Assembly: GCA_033725935.1 (NCBI GenBank)
Contig: MU867066.1
Coordinates: forward strand, 496,001-560,000
Direction of reading: 5' to 3'
Source of the DNA: Cladorrhinum sp. PSN259
Taxonomy: Eukaryota; Ascomycota; Sordariomycetes; Sordariales; Podosporaceae
Length of the DNA: 64,000 nucleotides
How positions within the stretch are numbered: position 1 is the stretch's first letter; each line of letters begins with the position of its first letter. Shown in pieces: positions 35,810 through 46,290 of the stretch. The position numbers and the translations under genes were made by a program. The notes beneath the pieces are model-generated. The model had not been told where the DNA came from and made no database searches. It saw only the letters and a list, made by a program, of their open reading frames with translations.

Positions 35810-38033
35810 ATGACATCGTCATCACCACCCCCAAGTGCAGACCTGGAAAGTCTCTTGGGGGAAATCGAGACCGGTATGTTGATGATTTCAAAGTCGAGTT
35901 TGCAACTAACATCCAGGCAGCTGCCCAACTACCGGCAAAGCGTCGCCTAGTAGGCATCAAACCCGCCATTGAGAAAGCGGCCTCGGTGTTGTATGACAAG
36001 GGCGCGCTTCCCCAAGATCTGGCCCGCCTTGTCGACCTGCTGACCGTACGCAACCATCTGGACCAGGCCAGTCTGGGAGCCATAGTTCGCAACCTTTATC
36101 CGCTTGGCAAAGTCGGAGATGAAGTAGTTCTGCGATTTGTGGGAGCTCTGGGCCATGGCCACTTGAAGCCCTCCTTTCCTCTTCAGGGGTTATTTCTCAG
36201 ATGGCTTGTAATGGTGCATCACCTGTTGGAGAATCCAAGCATTCTGTCACAGGTATATGCCGTGTTGTTTAATCTCCTTGATACTGCTGCAATTAGGCCA
36301 CAGCTATGTCATCTTCTTGCGCTTATTACAAGACGCAAACATGTTAGACCGTTCCGAATACAGACCATGTGAGTAGATTCACCCCGGGGTTTGATCTCAA
36401 GGTGATGATGCTAACCACGCATCATAGACTCAACCTGTCCCGTCAGACTGGAGGTGATCCCAACTTGACGGGTTTACTCCGTGTCTTCAAGAATTACTAC
36501 CCAGAGATCATAGTTGGAGATCTCACCAAGGGACGTGCAGCAGCTTTCAAGCATCCAGATCCCCAATGGCGGGAGAGGCTTAACATCGTCCAGCAGCAAC
36601 ATCGCGATAGCCAACTTGATTCAGGGGTCAGGAATGCCTTTTCCGTTAACCATGCACTTGGTCGTCAACTCAAAGGAGCAAAGGCCATATTTCCAACCGT
36701 CAACACACAGCATGCTCAGGAGAGCTCCGTCACGCTGGAAGAGATCACTAGCGCCGAGCAGTTTGTGCAGAACCTGGAAAAGATCGAAATGCCAACGCAG
36801 CTGGTAGCTGTCCTGGCAGACCCGCTTCTTCAAAAGTTCTTGCTATTACGACCGGATGCTGAAGCATTCTCCCGCGTTAGCAATTGGCTGATGGCATGCG
36901 TGGGCGATGTTGCGAGCGGGGATGCCGACCCGGCTTTATGGCTTGACATGGTCGAGGTCATCCGCGACTACGCACTCAGCACCAAGACTCTCCCGCCCGT
37001 CCTCTTGACCTTTTTGGCCGATTTTCTCAAGACCTGGAACGGCCGAGACAGGAAAGAAGTCGTCCTCGATACCCTGAGTTTCATCCCTCCAATGAAATTC
37101 CAAGACCTCCACCAGCTCCTTCACCTCCTCGAGCACTCCATCCTCGACAACACAGCAGAATCACAAACCTCCCTAATAAAATTCTACACCCAGCTACTCC
37201 GTCGATGGACGGTAACAATGCAAGCCCACGACGGCCTCCTCAACTCCGTCATCGGCTCCTCCTCTTCAATCCCCGACCTGATAACCCATATCAACACCCT
37301 CGCTTTGACTTTATCCCAAACATCCCCAACAACCAGTACCTACCTCACCATCCTAGACTTCTACTCAGCCTGCGCATCCGTCTACTCGAACCCGATCCTC
37401 CTCCAACACATGGAAATCGCCATCCCCCCTCCCTTACTAGTCTACCTCCTGAACTTCAGCCCTTCCCTCGCGGTCCTATCCCGCCTCTGCGGGACTCTAG
37501 CAATCTACAAACGCGCCTGGGAGCTCGTAATGTCCAAGTCACTACCAACACACAACAGATCCCTAACAAAGAGAGAGCGCGAGCAGATAAACGTGTTCAA
37601 CGGTTTTCTCATGGACATTTGCAACTGTCTCTGGAGGGGCAGAGCTTTTGCCAGGAGCGACCTGAACGCGCAGGGGTGTAGGATCCCCGCTGCGGTCCCC
37701 AGGGCGCTGGAGAAGTATGTAAAGGGTGTTGATTCCGATTTGGAATTAGGTGGGATCTTTACGATTTCTTTTTCGCCCTTGTTGTGTCTGCAAGCTATCA
37801 ACTTCGTGAGGGCGGTAGAAGACAGACAGGCGGATGAGTTGCTGACTAGACACGCTGGGCCCGTGACTCCGGGGTCGTTGGGACAGTTGGGTCTAAGAGG
37901 GGGGTTGAGGATGAGCTGGGCCGAGTATAGGAGTGGGGTGCTGCGGTACCTGGATGAGGAAAAGGGGATGGGAGGGGTGCCGGCGTTGATGTATAACACT
38001 ATGAAGAATTTGATGAAGGCTAGGAATGGGTAG
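35810..38033 (+). CDS. mis6: Inner kinetochore protein Mis6/CENP-I (Ctf3)
   Basis: Three exons: 35810-35873, 35921-36368 and 36428-38033, giving 705 residues (human CENP-I 756, fission yeast Mis6 about 670). Introns are 47 and 59 bases with ACTAAC and GCTAAC branch sites. The first acceptor must be GGCAG at 35920, not the earlier CCAG, to keep the frame. The N-terminal HEAT-like region carries the hallmark AVLFNLLDTAAIRPQLCHLL, followed by ALITRRKHVRPFRIQ and the block LSRQTGGDPNLTGLLRVFK. The C-terminal half is helical (HQLLHLLEHSILDNT, LRRWTVTMQAHDGLLNSVIG). CENP-I belongs to the constitutive centromere-associated network and helps load or retain CENP-A and the CENP-H/K module. The gene is followed 560 bases later by caf16 on the same strand. 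Confidence 0.93.
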
Positions 38034-38592
38034 GGGGTTTTATTATTATTATACTTGTTGATACCCAGATTGGAAAAAAGAAAATCAGTATTTATGAAAC
38101 GAAGAAATGTTGCAAAAGTTTTTGACGACCAAAGTGAGGAGAAGAAGAACTGATGATAGATACCAAGACACAGAAACTGGCATATCATTCTTTACTCTTT
38201 TGCTTTAAATTTAGCTCGAGAGTATAGTAGGTGGTGGTTCAGTTCACCTTTGTGACGTCGGCGACTTCCGATCCCCACTTAAAACAGCCCCTCCTCCGCA
38301 TCGCTCGACCGAGTATATCCGCTTGCTGATAAACCCAGATGGCATGTATTCTTTGCGCCCGGAACCGTTGACGCCATTCTGACCTTCTGTTTCTGTTCAC
38401 CGATTCCGATATTCCGCCGTTTATTTAGTTTCGGGTGGTGAACTCGATTTTAATCAACTCTTATAAAACCTCACACACAAACACCTCATCTTTTTATTTC
38501 AACTTTTGATCCATTCATCCCCAATTTCACATTCTCATCAACCAACAATCTCACTTCAACTCAAACTCACTTTTGACACACACAAAAACAAA
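38034..38592. promoter_or_regulatory. mis6 3' flank and caf16 promoter/leader
   Basis: This 559-base spacer holds the mis6 3' UTR and the caf16 promoter. The last 130 bases are C/T/A-rich with CAAC and CACA motifs, typical of a fungal 5' leader. The caf16 ATG lies in the context AACAAAATGCC. Confidence 0.45.
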
Positions 38593-39471
38593 ATGCCACA
38601 AGCACCCCCCACCGTCGAGACTAAAAACCTAACCTACTCCTTCCCCGACCGCTCAACCGGCATCTCAGACATTAACTTGTCCCTCCCCGCCCGCTCCCGC
38701 ACTCTGCTGATTGGCGCAAACGGAGCGGGCAAGACGACCTTGCTCCGTCTCTTGGCGGGCAAGCGCCTCGCACCGAAAAACACCATCTCGGTAGCGGGCG
38801 TAGACCCCTTCACCACCGGCTTGGAGGGTGTGACCTACCTGGGTCTCGAATGGGTGCTGAACGCCATCGTCAGGACGGACATTGGCGTCGACGAGCTCTT
38901 AAAGTCCGTAGGCGGCGATTACTACCCGGACAGGAGGGACGAGCTGGTTGAGGTGCTGGACATTGACACCTCCTGGCGGATGCACGCCGTCTCTGACGGC
39001 GAGAGGAGACGGGTCCAGCTGGCGATGGGACTGATCAGGCCGTGGACTATTTTGTTGCTCGACGAAATCACGGTCGATCTTGACGTGTGGAGCCGGAGCC
39101 AGTTCCTTGGGTTCCTGAGGAAGGAGACGGAGATCAGGGAGTGCACTGTCGTTTACGCGACGCACATTCTGGATAATCTGGCGGGGTGGCCTACTCATCT
39201 TGTGCACATGCATTTGGGTACCGTCAAACAGTGGGGTAAGGCGGAAGAGATCTTGAGGACGGAGATTGATGAGAAGGGGGAAGCGGCGATGGTGGGTGCC
39301 GTGGGGAATAGCAAGCTTGGCGAGCTTGTGTTGAGGTGGCTGAGGGATGATTTGAGGGAGAGGGGGCCGAGGAGTCAGAACAGAAGGGGTCCGGAGGGGT
39401 TGTCTTATTTGACTGGAGGGTTGGGTGGTTATGGATTGGAGAGTAAGGATAAGTTGGAGAAGGAGAGGTAA
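38593..39471 (+). CDS. caf16: CCR4-NOT-associated ABC ATPase Caf16
   Basis: An intronless gene of 292 residues starting at ATG 38593; the frame is open 29 codons further up but without an ATG. It is a soluble ABC ATPase with no membrane segments. Walker A is GANGAGKTT (41-49). The signature is VSDGE (133-137) in place of LSGGQ, as is usual for Caf16. Walker B is ILLLDE (153-158), and the switch histidine is in YATHILD (His191). The C-terminal tail (from about 240) is charged and Gly-rich and probably disordered. In yeast Caf16 binds the CCR4-NOT complex and the RNA polymerase II mediator, and its exact job is still unclear. The gene converges with the racemase gene with 244 bases between stop codons. 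Confidence 0.93.
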   Translation: MPQAPPTVETKNLTYSFPDRSTGISDINLSLPARSRTLLIGANGAGKTTLLRLLAGKRLAPKNTISVAGVDPFTTGLEGVTYLGLEWVLNAIVRTDIGVDELLKSVGGDYYPDRRDELVEVLDIDTSWRMHAVSDGERRRVQLAMGLIRPWTILLLDEITVDLDVWSRSQFLGFLRKETEIRECTVVYATHILDNLAGWPTHLVHMHLGTVKQWGKAEEILRTEIDEKGEAAMVGAVGNSKLGELVLRWLRDDLRERGPRSQNRRGPEGLSYLTGGLGGYGLESKDKLEKER

Positions 39472-39715
39472 AACAATATTCAGAGGAAGTTGGAATTTCA
39501 TATTTATTTACGTGGGTGGATGGGATATAACAGGCGGTTTATTTAACATGATACCCAGGCCAGCATTTAACATGGGGTTATATAAAGACAAAGAGTCGAC
39601 ATGAAAAGGGCAAGGTCAAGAAGTTTTAACAGTAAACGGAATACAGTCAATATCAACTTTTATTCAAAGCTAAAGGAAGCTGGGTCCCTTGTTTCCTTCT
39701 ACTTATCTTCAACAT

Positions 39716-40951
39716 TTACAACTTTGCCTTGTTCTTGGCAACAATAACTAACCCCCCATCCGCACCAACTTCATACTCCCTCCCTTTTTCCCAACCAACC
39801 CATTTCTTTAGCGTCTCTTCGCCCCCCTCACCCGGCTTTAGGGGTTGGCCAGTATATCCATCCCCCTCGACTCCCGGCCCTTGTCCTTTTACACTTGGCT
39901 CTCCTTTACTCTGCGTCGAAATAGCCAATAGGGGTGTATCTCTCAACGTGACGACAGGCCTCTGATCGCCTTCCCTTTTGTCGTTTGTTGCTGTCCTTGC
40001 CTCTTCTAATTCCGAATAAGTCAAAACGGGCGTGACGCACGCGTCCGTCCCGTCAAAAACCGCCTCCCACTCCTGCCTGCTTCTCTCTCTAAACTTTGCG
40101 GTTAGGATCCCTCTCAGCTCGTCCCAGTATCTGCGGTCGACCCTCTTCACATTCCACTCCTCCGGCAGTCCGAGCGTCTTTCGTAATGCATCAAAAAACT
40201 GCGGTTCCAGCGCGCCGACGGCGACGTACTTGTCGTCTGAAGTCAAATAAGTGTCGTAGTAAGGGCTCCCGCCGTCGAGTAAATTTTTTCCCCTGGGTTG
40301 GTCGTGAGTCGGCGTCTTCAGAGCCAGCCGGTTAAACGTGGCTAGGTACGACGCGCCGTCAACCATGTTGGCTTCCACCACCTGCCCCTTACCCGTCTGC
40401 GTCCTCGATAAGAGGGCGAGCAGGATGCCCTGGAACAGGACGGCGCCGCCGCCTGCGAAGTCGCCTAGGAGGTTGATGGGCGGGTGCGGCGGGGAGCCGG
40501 CTCGGCCCAGGAGGGAGAGCGCCCCCGAGACGGAGAGGTAGTTGATGTCGTGCCCCGCCATCCTGCCGTACCGGCCGTCGCGGCGGAACCCGGTCAGGCG
40601 GGCGTAGATTAGACGCGGGTTCAGACCGAGCAGGACTGAGGGGCCGAGACCGAGTTTCTCGAGGACTCCGGGACGAAAAGGGTCGATTAGGATGTCGACT
40701 TTGGTGATTAGTTTGAGTAAGAGTTGAATAGAAGAAGGGGATTTGAGGTTCAGAGCGATGGAGGATTTGTGGCGGGTCAAGAGGTCTGGTGTTGGTAATG
40801 CGTCTGAGGCTGATGCTGAGGAGGTAGAGGGACGGTCGACCCGGAGGACGGAGGCGCCTGCGTCTGCTAGGAGGAGGCCGGCAAAGGGTCCCGGTGCTAG
40901 CCCGGCGAATTCGAGGACCTTGAGTCCTGTTAAAGGGGGTTGTGATGCCAT
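39716..40951 (-). CDS. Alpha-methylacyl-CoA racemase (CoA-transferase family III)
   Basis: An intronless gene of 411 residues from ATG 40951. The fold is CaiB/BaiF family [24 protein letters not shown] at the N-terminus and the [15 protein letters not shown] and VGALEPQF motifs. The mycobacterial racemase MCR uses His126, Asp156 and Glu241. The equivalents here are His134, Asp164 and Glu249, with identical spacing, which supports racemase rather than CoA-transferase activity. The enzyme interconverts R- and S-2-methylacyl-CoA for beta-oxidation of branched fatty acids. The last residues, KNKAKL, end in AKL, a peroxisomal PTS1-type signal. The usual glycine-rich G-Y/F-G-Q stretch reads [10 protein letters not shown] here. 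A TATATAAA sequence about 80 bases upstream (near 41027-41034) could be a TATA box. Confidence 0.92.
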   Translation of the reverse strand: MASQPPLTGLKVLEFAGLAPGPFAGLLLADAGASVLRVDRPSTSSASASDALPTPDLLTRHKSSIALNLKSPSSIQLLLKLITKVDILIDPFRPGVLEKLGLGPSVLLGLNPRLIYARLTGFRRDGRYGRMAGHDINYLSVSGALSLLGRAGSPPHPPINLLGDFAGGGAVLFQGILLALLSRTQTGKGQVVEANMVDGASYLATFNRLALKTPTHDQPRGKNLLDGGSPYYDTYLTSDDKYVAVGALEPQFFDALRKTLGLPEEWNVKRVDRRYWDELRGILTAKFRERSRQEWEAVFDGTDACVTPVLTYSELEEARTATNDKREGDQRPVVTLRDTPLLAISTQSKGEPSVKGQGPGVEGDGYTGQPLKPGEGGEETLKKWVGWEKGREYEVGADGGLVIVAKNKAKL

Positions 40952-41037
40952 TTTTTTTACTGTTGGGGGAAAGGGGTAGGCACTGTAGGGTAGTACAAGT
41001 TTACATTGGGATATGTCTGTCTGACTTATATAAATGG

Positions 41038-41162
41038 ATACCCCTGGCTCACAAGATGGAGAACGCATGCAACCGAGGTTTTGTTTTCTGGGGAAGTGGG
41101 GGACTGTACGGAAAATGCGGGGTCCCTGGGGGGGGGGGGGGGGGGGGGGGCGGGGGGGGGGG

Positions 41163-41203
<41 letters not shown>

Positions 41204-41338
41204 CGNNNNNNNNNNCCCTGGCACAAAAGATTGAGAACGCATGCAACCGGTGTTTTTTTTTCGGGGGTATGTGGGGTCGGTACGGAAAATGCGGGGTAAA
41301 TACCCCCCCCCCCCCCCCCCCCCCCAATTCAGGGGTAT
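41038..41338. repeat. Poly-G/poly-C-bounded 80-bp direct duplication around an assembly gap
   Basis: Copy A (41042-41123) and copy B (41216-41297) both start CCCTGGC and share GAGAACGCATGCAACCG in the middle and GTACGGAAAATGCGGGGT at the end, at roughly 85 percent identity. Copy A runs into G tracts (41128-41205, broken by single C). Copy B is followed by a run of 23 C (41303-41325). The outer borders form a 9-base inverted repeat: ATACCCCTG at 41038-41046 and CAGGGGTAT at 41330-41338. It could be a small inserted element, a local duplication, or partly an assembly artefact. Confidence 0.7.
41206..41215. other. Assembly gap (10 N)
   Basis: Ten Ns inside the poly-G tract. The real length is unknown, and the flanking G tracts are probably unreliable. 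Confidence 0.98.
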
Positions 41339-41380
41339 GTACAGTGCATACTGTTCAGTTCTTTGTTTTGTATATCCATC

Positions 41381-42554
41381 TCAACCCAGAATAAACGTCG
41401 ATCCAGGTTCAATGTCCTCCAAAATCTCCATCAACTCACCCCACGCCTTCTTGCCTGCCTTCTTTCCTTCCTCTGACAGAGCAAACGGGCTGGGATCGAG
41501 GACTTTGCCACTGTCAATATACTTTCCATGAGTCTCCCTTCCTCCTTCAGCAGCAGACATCAGAATCCTCGCTCCCTGGTCGCTCGTGCGAGCCATGATC
41601 CATGACATGGCGACCACAATAATCGAAACAAACCAAGGAACGCTCCTGAATAAACTGGTAGCTCCGCAAAGCCCCGGGTTGACACTGTTGACGATAATCG
41701 GGATCTTGTTTGCCCCTCCGGCCCTCTGATCCAGCGTCTCTGCCAATTCCCTGGTCAAGAGAACATCAAGAAGCTTGGACACGGCATACCGATCTCCCCA
41801 GTAATACTTGCCATCATCCTTCTTGAACGTTTCAAAGATTTTTTCTTCATGTCTCTCCTTGAATGCCGTCTACATCGTTCATTAGCATAATGCACCCTCT
41901 AGATAGTAATGTAAATGTCAAAAACTCACAAAATAATGAGCCTCGGACGCAACAACAGTCAAATGCCCTTCTTCATTCCTCTCAATCCCCGTCCTCCTAA
42001 GCAGAGGCAACAACTTGACCGCCACGAAAAAAGTGGAAATCACATTCGTCGTAATGGTCGTCTCGTACCCGCCCTCGGACAGTTCAAACTCGCCCATCGC
42101 CACGCCGGCGTTTAGCAGTAAAACATCGAGTCTGTCCAGCTCCTTTGTAGCTCTCTTGCAGAAGGACTTGACGCTCTCAAAGGAGCAGAGATCGAGGGGC
42201 CAGACTTCTATTACCGTCTTGTTTTCCGGCGGCACATTGATGGAAGATTTTGCTTTCTCGCCTCGGTCGGTTGAGCGGCAGGCTAGGATGACGCGGGCTG
42301 CTCCGAGGCGGACGTAGTGCTTTGCTGCTTCGAGGCCTAGACCGCCGTTGGCGCCTGTGATGATTATTGTTTTTGAGGTGTACGAGGTTGAAGGGAGGGG
42401 AAGTTTGGTGAAGAATTGGGATTTGAAGACATGGGCGAAGTAGGAGGGTGGGCTGGAAGGCGTATGTTAGTGAGTTGGTGGTGAGGATAAAAGGGGTGAT
42501 GATGAGGACTTGCATGCGGAGGTCGAGGAGGTATTTTGTTAGTTGGAGGGCCAT
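41381..42554 (-). CDS. Short-chain dehydrogenase/reductase (classical SDR)
   Basis: Three exons: 42554-42514, 42452-41930 and 41869-41381, giving 350 residues. The first intron begins GCAAGT, not GT. The reading frame requires this GC-AG junction, because the only nearby GT would put exon 2 out of frame. The NAD(P)-binding motif is TGANGGLG (46-53), the structural motif is LLNAGVA, and the active site is Ser183 (VVASEAHYF), Tyr216 and Lys220 (YAVSK). The S...Y spacing with an inserted loop matches retinol-dehydrogenase/WWOX-like fungal SDRs, commonly annotated only as short-chain dehydrogenase. Substrate cannot be named. A hydrophobic stretch in the C-terminal part (WFVSIIVVAMSWIMA) may contact a membrane. 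The racemase gene lies downstream on the same strand. Confidence 0.9.
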
Positions 42555-43162
42555 GGTGGTGGGATGACGATTCGTGGATTATTGTTTAAATGTGCCTTGA
42601 GCAAAAAGAACTACTGATATGGCTAGAGCACTTGGAAATTCTTAGAAGATGAAGTGTCCAATTGATGCACTGATTGAGTTTGAGATGCAAATGGGGATTT
42701 GAGGAAAGCAGAATTAACGTTGAGCCCGCCCTAAGATGCAGGCCCTTGGTCCACTAAATATCCCTGAATCTCTGTACAGAATATACATTACTTCAAGCAC
42801 CTGAACTCTGTGCTCTCAAGGACGATAGTATTTCCGTGAAAAGAATTCAAATTGTCCAGATGCTGTAGAGATGAATCGCACTTTCTCTATAAATTATTTG
42901 AAAATTCCCTGTTACCAGTGTAATGAACTTTTGTCTGACCTCGCAAAAGTCCGATGACATACATGGCCATCAAGGTACATGTACATCCGTGTAACGTACA
43001 TACAACCCTAACCCATACTTTTTCCAGATTTTCGGCAACGGTCGGCCGGCTTACATCATTGAAACAATTCCAACGCATTTGCTTTTTGGAAAGGGCGATA
43101 ACTTATCCATCCCTCATCCCACCTTTTTCTAACAGCAACACCGATTCCTCAACCAGCCCAGC
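42555..43162. promoter_or_regulatory. Divergent promoter region between the SDR gene and grx5
   Basis: A 608-base interval with several ACATACA/GTACATGTAC-type motifs near 42955-43010, including the palindrome GTACATGTAC. No conserved factor site can be named with confidence. Confidence 0.4.
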
Positions 43163-43768
43163 ATGTTTTCAAGATCGATTCTGTCGAGGGTAAATACCTT
43201 CACTTCCCCTCACTTTTATTCTAATATGTATAACTAATTCTTCTCAAAGCAACTCCTCCGGCCCGCCACTCGCCTCGTCGCTCCCTCTGCTACTACCCCC
43301 TCCTTCGCCCTCTCGGCCCTCCAACGCCGTCTCCTCTCGGACGCAACGAAACAAGCGATCGACAAAGCCGTAGCTTCCGCCCCGGTTGTCTTATTCATGA
43401 AGGGAACACCCGAGACTCCCCAGTGCGGTTTTTCTAGAGCGACGATCCAGGTTTTGGGCATGCAAGGGGTTGATCCCAACAAGTTTGCGGCGTTTAATGT
43501 TTTGGAGGATGCCGAATTGAGGCAGGGTATGTATATATAATTCTCCATGAAAGAAAGGGGTGGGTAACTGACGGTTGAAATAATAGGAATCAAGGAGTAC
43601 AGCGAGTGGCCTACGATCCCGCAGCTTTATATCGATAAGGAGTTTGTGGGAGGGTGCGATATTGTGGTTTCGATGCATCAGAGCGGCGAGTTGGCCAAGT
43701 TGCTCGAGGAAAAGAAGGTGTTGGCTGTTGAAGAGGATGAGGCTCCTGTTGATGACAAGAAGGAGTAA
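43163..43768 (+). CDS. grx5: Mitochondrial monothiol glutaredoxin Grx5
   Basis: Three exons: 43163-43189, 43250-43526 and 43587-43768, giving 161 residues. The first 40 residues are rich in Arg, Ser and Ala without acidic residues ([20 protein letters not shown]), a typical mitochondrial presequence. The monothiol active site CGFS is at 68-71, preceded by KGTPETPQ. The glutathione-binding block [10 protein letters not shown] and the GGCDIV motif follow. Grx5 binds a [2Fe-2S] cluster with glutathione and passes clusters from the ISC scaffold to target proteins. The acidic/lysine-rich tail ([12 protein letters not shown]) is usual in fungi. The stop codon lies 148 bases from that of the convergent gamma-glutamyltransferase gene. 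Confidence 0.96.
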
Positions 43769-43916
43769 AAGAACAGTTAAAAAAAATAAACAAGGAAATT
43801 CCAAGGATTGTGTAGGGCATTATAATGAGGATATGATGAAACGGCGTATAGAATGTAATCATATTTGTACTACTACCTCCTTTTTTTTTAAAACGCAAAC
43901 TTGTGAGGATAAGACC

Positions 43917-45913
43917 TTAAGCAGGATAAACACCCCCATCACCCCTCATATCACTTCCCCCGCTCCAAACTCCTGTACCGTCAACTTCGTCAACAGTCCA
44001 CCTGATAACCTGTCCCCGTCCAAACAGTGCCCTTCCCTGCCAGTTACCTTCTCCTCCGCCGTCACTCTTGACCACCTCAACTCTATGTCCCAACCCCCTC
44101 AACCCCTCCACTACTTTTTCTTCTATCCCCTCCTCAACATAAACAGTCATATCAAATACCCCCCCGCCACCTCCAGGGGAATCAGGAGGCATCCCGGCAC
44201 CAATACAAATCCTACTGGCATCCAACGCCTGCTGAGGATTCAATTTGCCCACCAATTGTCCCAACAGCACCTGAACGTGTCCCTGAGGCTGCATGAACCC
44301 GCCCATAACCCCAAAGACAGAATGAAGAGATCCATCAGCCAAGTTCTTGACCAGTCCCGGAATGATGGTGTGATACGGTCTCTTTCTGGGTGCCAAAACG
44401 TTTGGATGTTTTGAGTCCAAAGAAAAATTCGCTCCGCGGTTCTGGAGGGTGAATCCGCAGCCCCTGGGGATTATTCCCGTCCCGAAACCGCCGTAGTTGG
44501 AGTTTATGAACGAGATTGCGTTTCCGGACGAGTCTGACACGGCGAAGTAGACCGTGTCCGAGGAGCGGAGGGCTGGAGAAGACTGCAAAGGATTGCCGTG
44601 GTGGAGGGTGGTGGATGCTTTATCTGGCGAGAATAGTTTGGCTCTCTCGGCGAGGTATGAAGGGGAGAGCAAGGAGGAAAAGTCGGTCGAGGTTGAGGAT
44701 GGGTCCGTTACGAACCAGGTGGCGTCTGCGAATGCTATCCTCAGGGATTCGATTATGGCGTGCAAGTAAGGGAGTGTGTTATGGTCGGCGGCAGAAAAGG
44801 AAGGGATGACGGAGGAGGATTCGAGCTGTTGGAGGATTCCCAAGGCGAGGAGAGCTACGATTCCTTGGCCGTTTGGTGGGTGTTCGAAGAGTTCTACGCC
44901 TTCAGACCCGAACCCGGTGAATTTGAGTGATAGGGGGGTTGGTGAGTCGGTCGGTTGGTCCAAGTGGTGTTGCAAGTCGGATAAAGTGAGATGACCGCCC
45001 AGGGATTGAACTACAGAGACCAATTCCTCTGCTATGCGGCCCGTGTAGAATCCCTTTTTGCCTTCCGAGGCCAAAGTGCGGAAGGTTTTGGCTAGTTGGG
45101 GGAGTTTGATGACGTCGCCTGCTTTGGGGGCTCGAACACCTTCTGGTGAGGAGGGATCGGATTTGAGCATTTCCGAAAAGTTGGGAGATGCCTTGCGGAG
45201 GGACTTTTCGGATTTTTCCCACTGATTACAAGGTCAGTTTGGAGACATGGTGATAAGAGGAACGGGGAATAATACAAAGTAAGCAGTTTGTTCGGAAACG
45301 GGGAACCCCTTTTCTCCCAACTCAATGGCGGGAGAAAGGATTTGTTCCATGGTCAGCTTGCCGCTGCCGAATTTCTCGACCGTGTCTACCCAGCCGGCAG
45401 CAGCGCCGGGGACAGTTACGGACTGGACACTGCTCATGGGAATTTCTCCATGGACACCATCTTTCAGGCCGAGACTCTTGCGGATGGTCTCGAGGGTACA
45501 CCTCTCCCCTGACCGCCCTGAGCCGTTGAGTGCTGAGACACTACCTGTTGCGGCATCGTAGTAGAGACAAAACATGTCACCTCCAATCCCTGTTGAGCAT
45601 GGCTCTGTTATGTTCATGCCGGCAGCTAGGATGGTCAGTGAGAGTCATGTTGGTGTTCAAGGTGAAGGCAAGCCATACCCACAGCCACGGCGGCATCCTA
45701 TTGGTGAGTGTTAGTTTCGTCTCCAGAACTATGAGCGACATCACTTACAGCACAGTTTCCGCCAGCATTGAGAATATCAATGCCACATTTAGCTGCGAGC
45801 GGTTGAGTACAGGCAACCATACCCTTGGTGCTGTGAATTACACTCCGACGACTCGGCCATTTCATAAACTTGACCGATTCGGGGGGGAACACTGAGGAGG
45901 TTGTGAGCGGCAT
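43917..45913 (-). CDS. Gamma-glutamyltransferase (glutathione hydrolase family)
   Basis: Four exons: 45913-45749, 45697-45679, 45625-45276 and 45221-43917, giving 612 residues. Exon 2 is only 19 bases; without it the conserved DAAVAVAAGMNITEPCSTGIGGD block cannot be joined. The N-terminal nucleophile threonine, exposed by self-cleavage, is Thr401 in SSDTVYFAV. It is followed by SFINSNYGGFGTGI and later GGFMQPQGHVQVL. There is no signal peptide or membrane anchor near the start (MPLTTSSVFPPESVKF), unlike vacuolar Ecm38-type enzymes. This product therefore resembles the cytosolic bacterial-like GGT subgroup, whose substrates may be gamma-glutamyl compounds or acyl amides rather than glutathione. 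Neighbours grx5 and a GST also use glutathione. Confidence 0.93.
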
Positions 45914-46290
45914 CGTAAAGGCTGGGGTTTACAGTGGTTGTCCGTGGTGATTTAACCTTGGGCACGAGATAACCTTAAATAGTTCACTCAATTCTGTACC
46001 TGCGGGGTGATCATGACGATATCTCCGTTGCTCTTGAGGAATATTCCCGGGAATTTTAGTAATTAGTACTCATGCAAGCCGGGAGCTTGCCGTTTCCCCC
46101 TCTTTCTCCTCCTCGGATTCGCCATCTGTGGGGTCCCGTAGTATGCCGAACTCCGGAGGTTCGTCTTCGATCCGGAAGGTGACTATAAACACAGAAAGGG
46201 AAAAAACATGACGGCATTTATACAGAACTTTTTAAAATTACAAGCAATATCTTGTATTACCCCTTTTCAACTCACAACATACATTTACTG
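45914..46290. promoter_or_regulatory. Promoter of the gamma-glutamyltransferase gene and 3' flank of the GST gene
   Basis: A 377-base spacer between two minus-strand genes. No distinct control element recognised. Confidence 0.4.

Noticed and set aside
41006..41394. Long glycine/proline frames on both strands
   Set aside because: They are translations of the G/C homopolymers and of the N gap.
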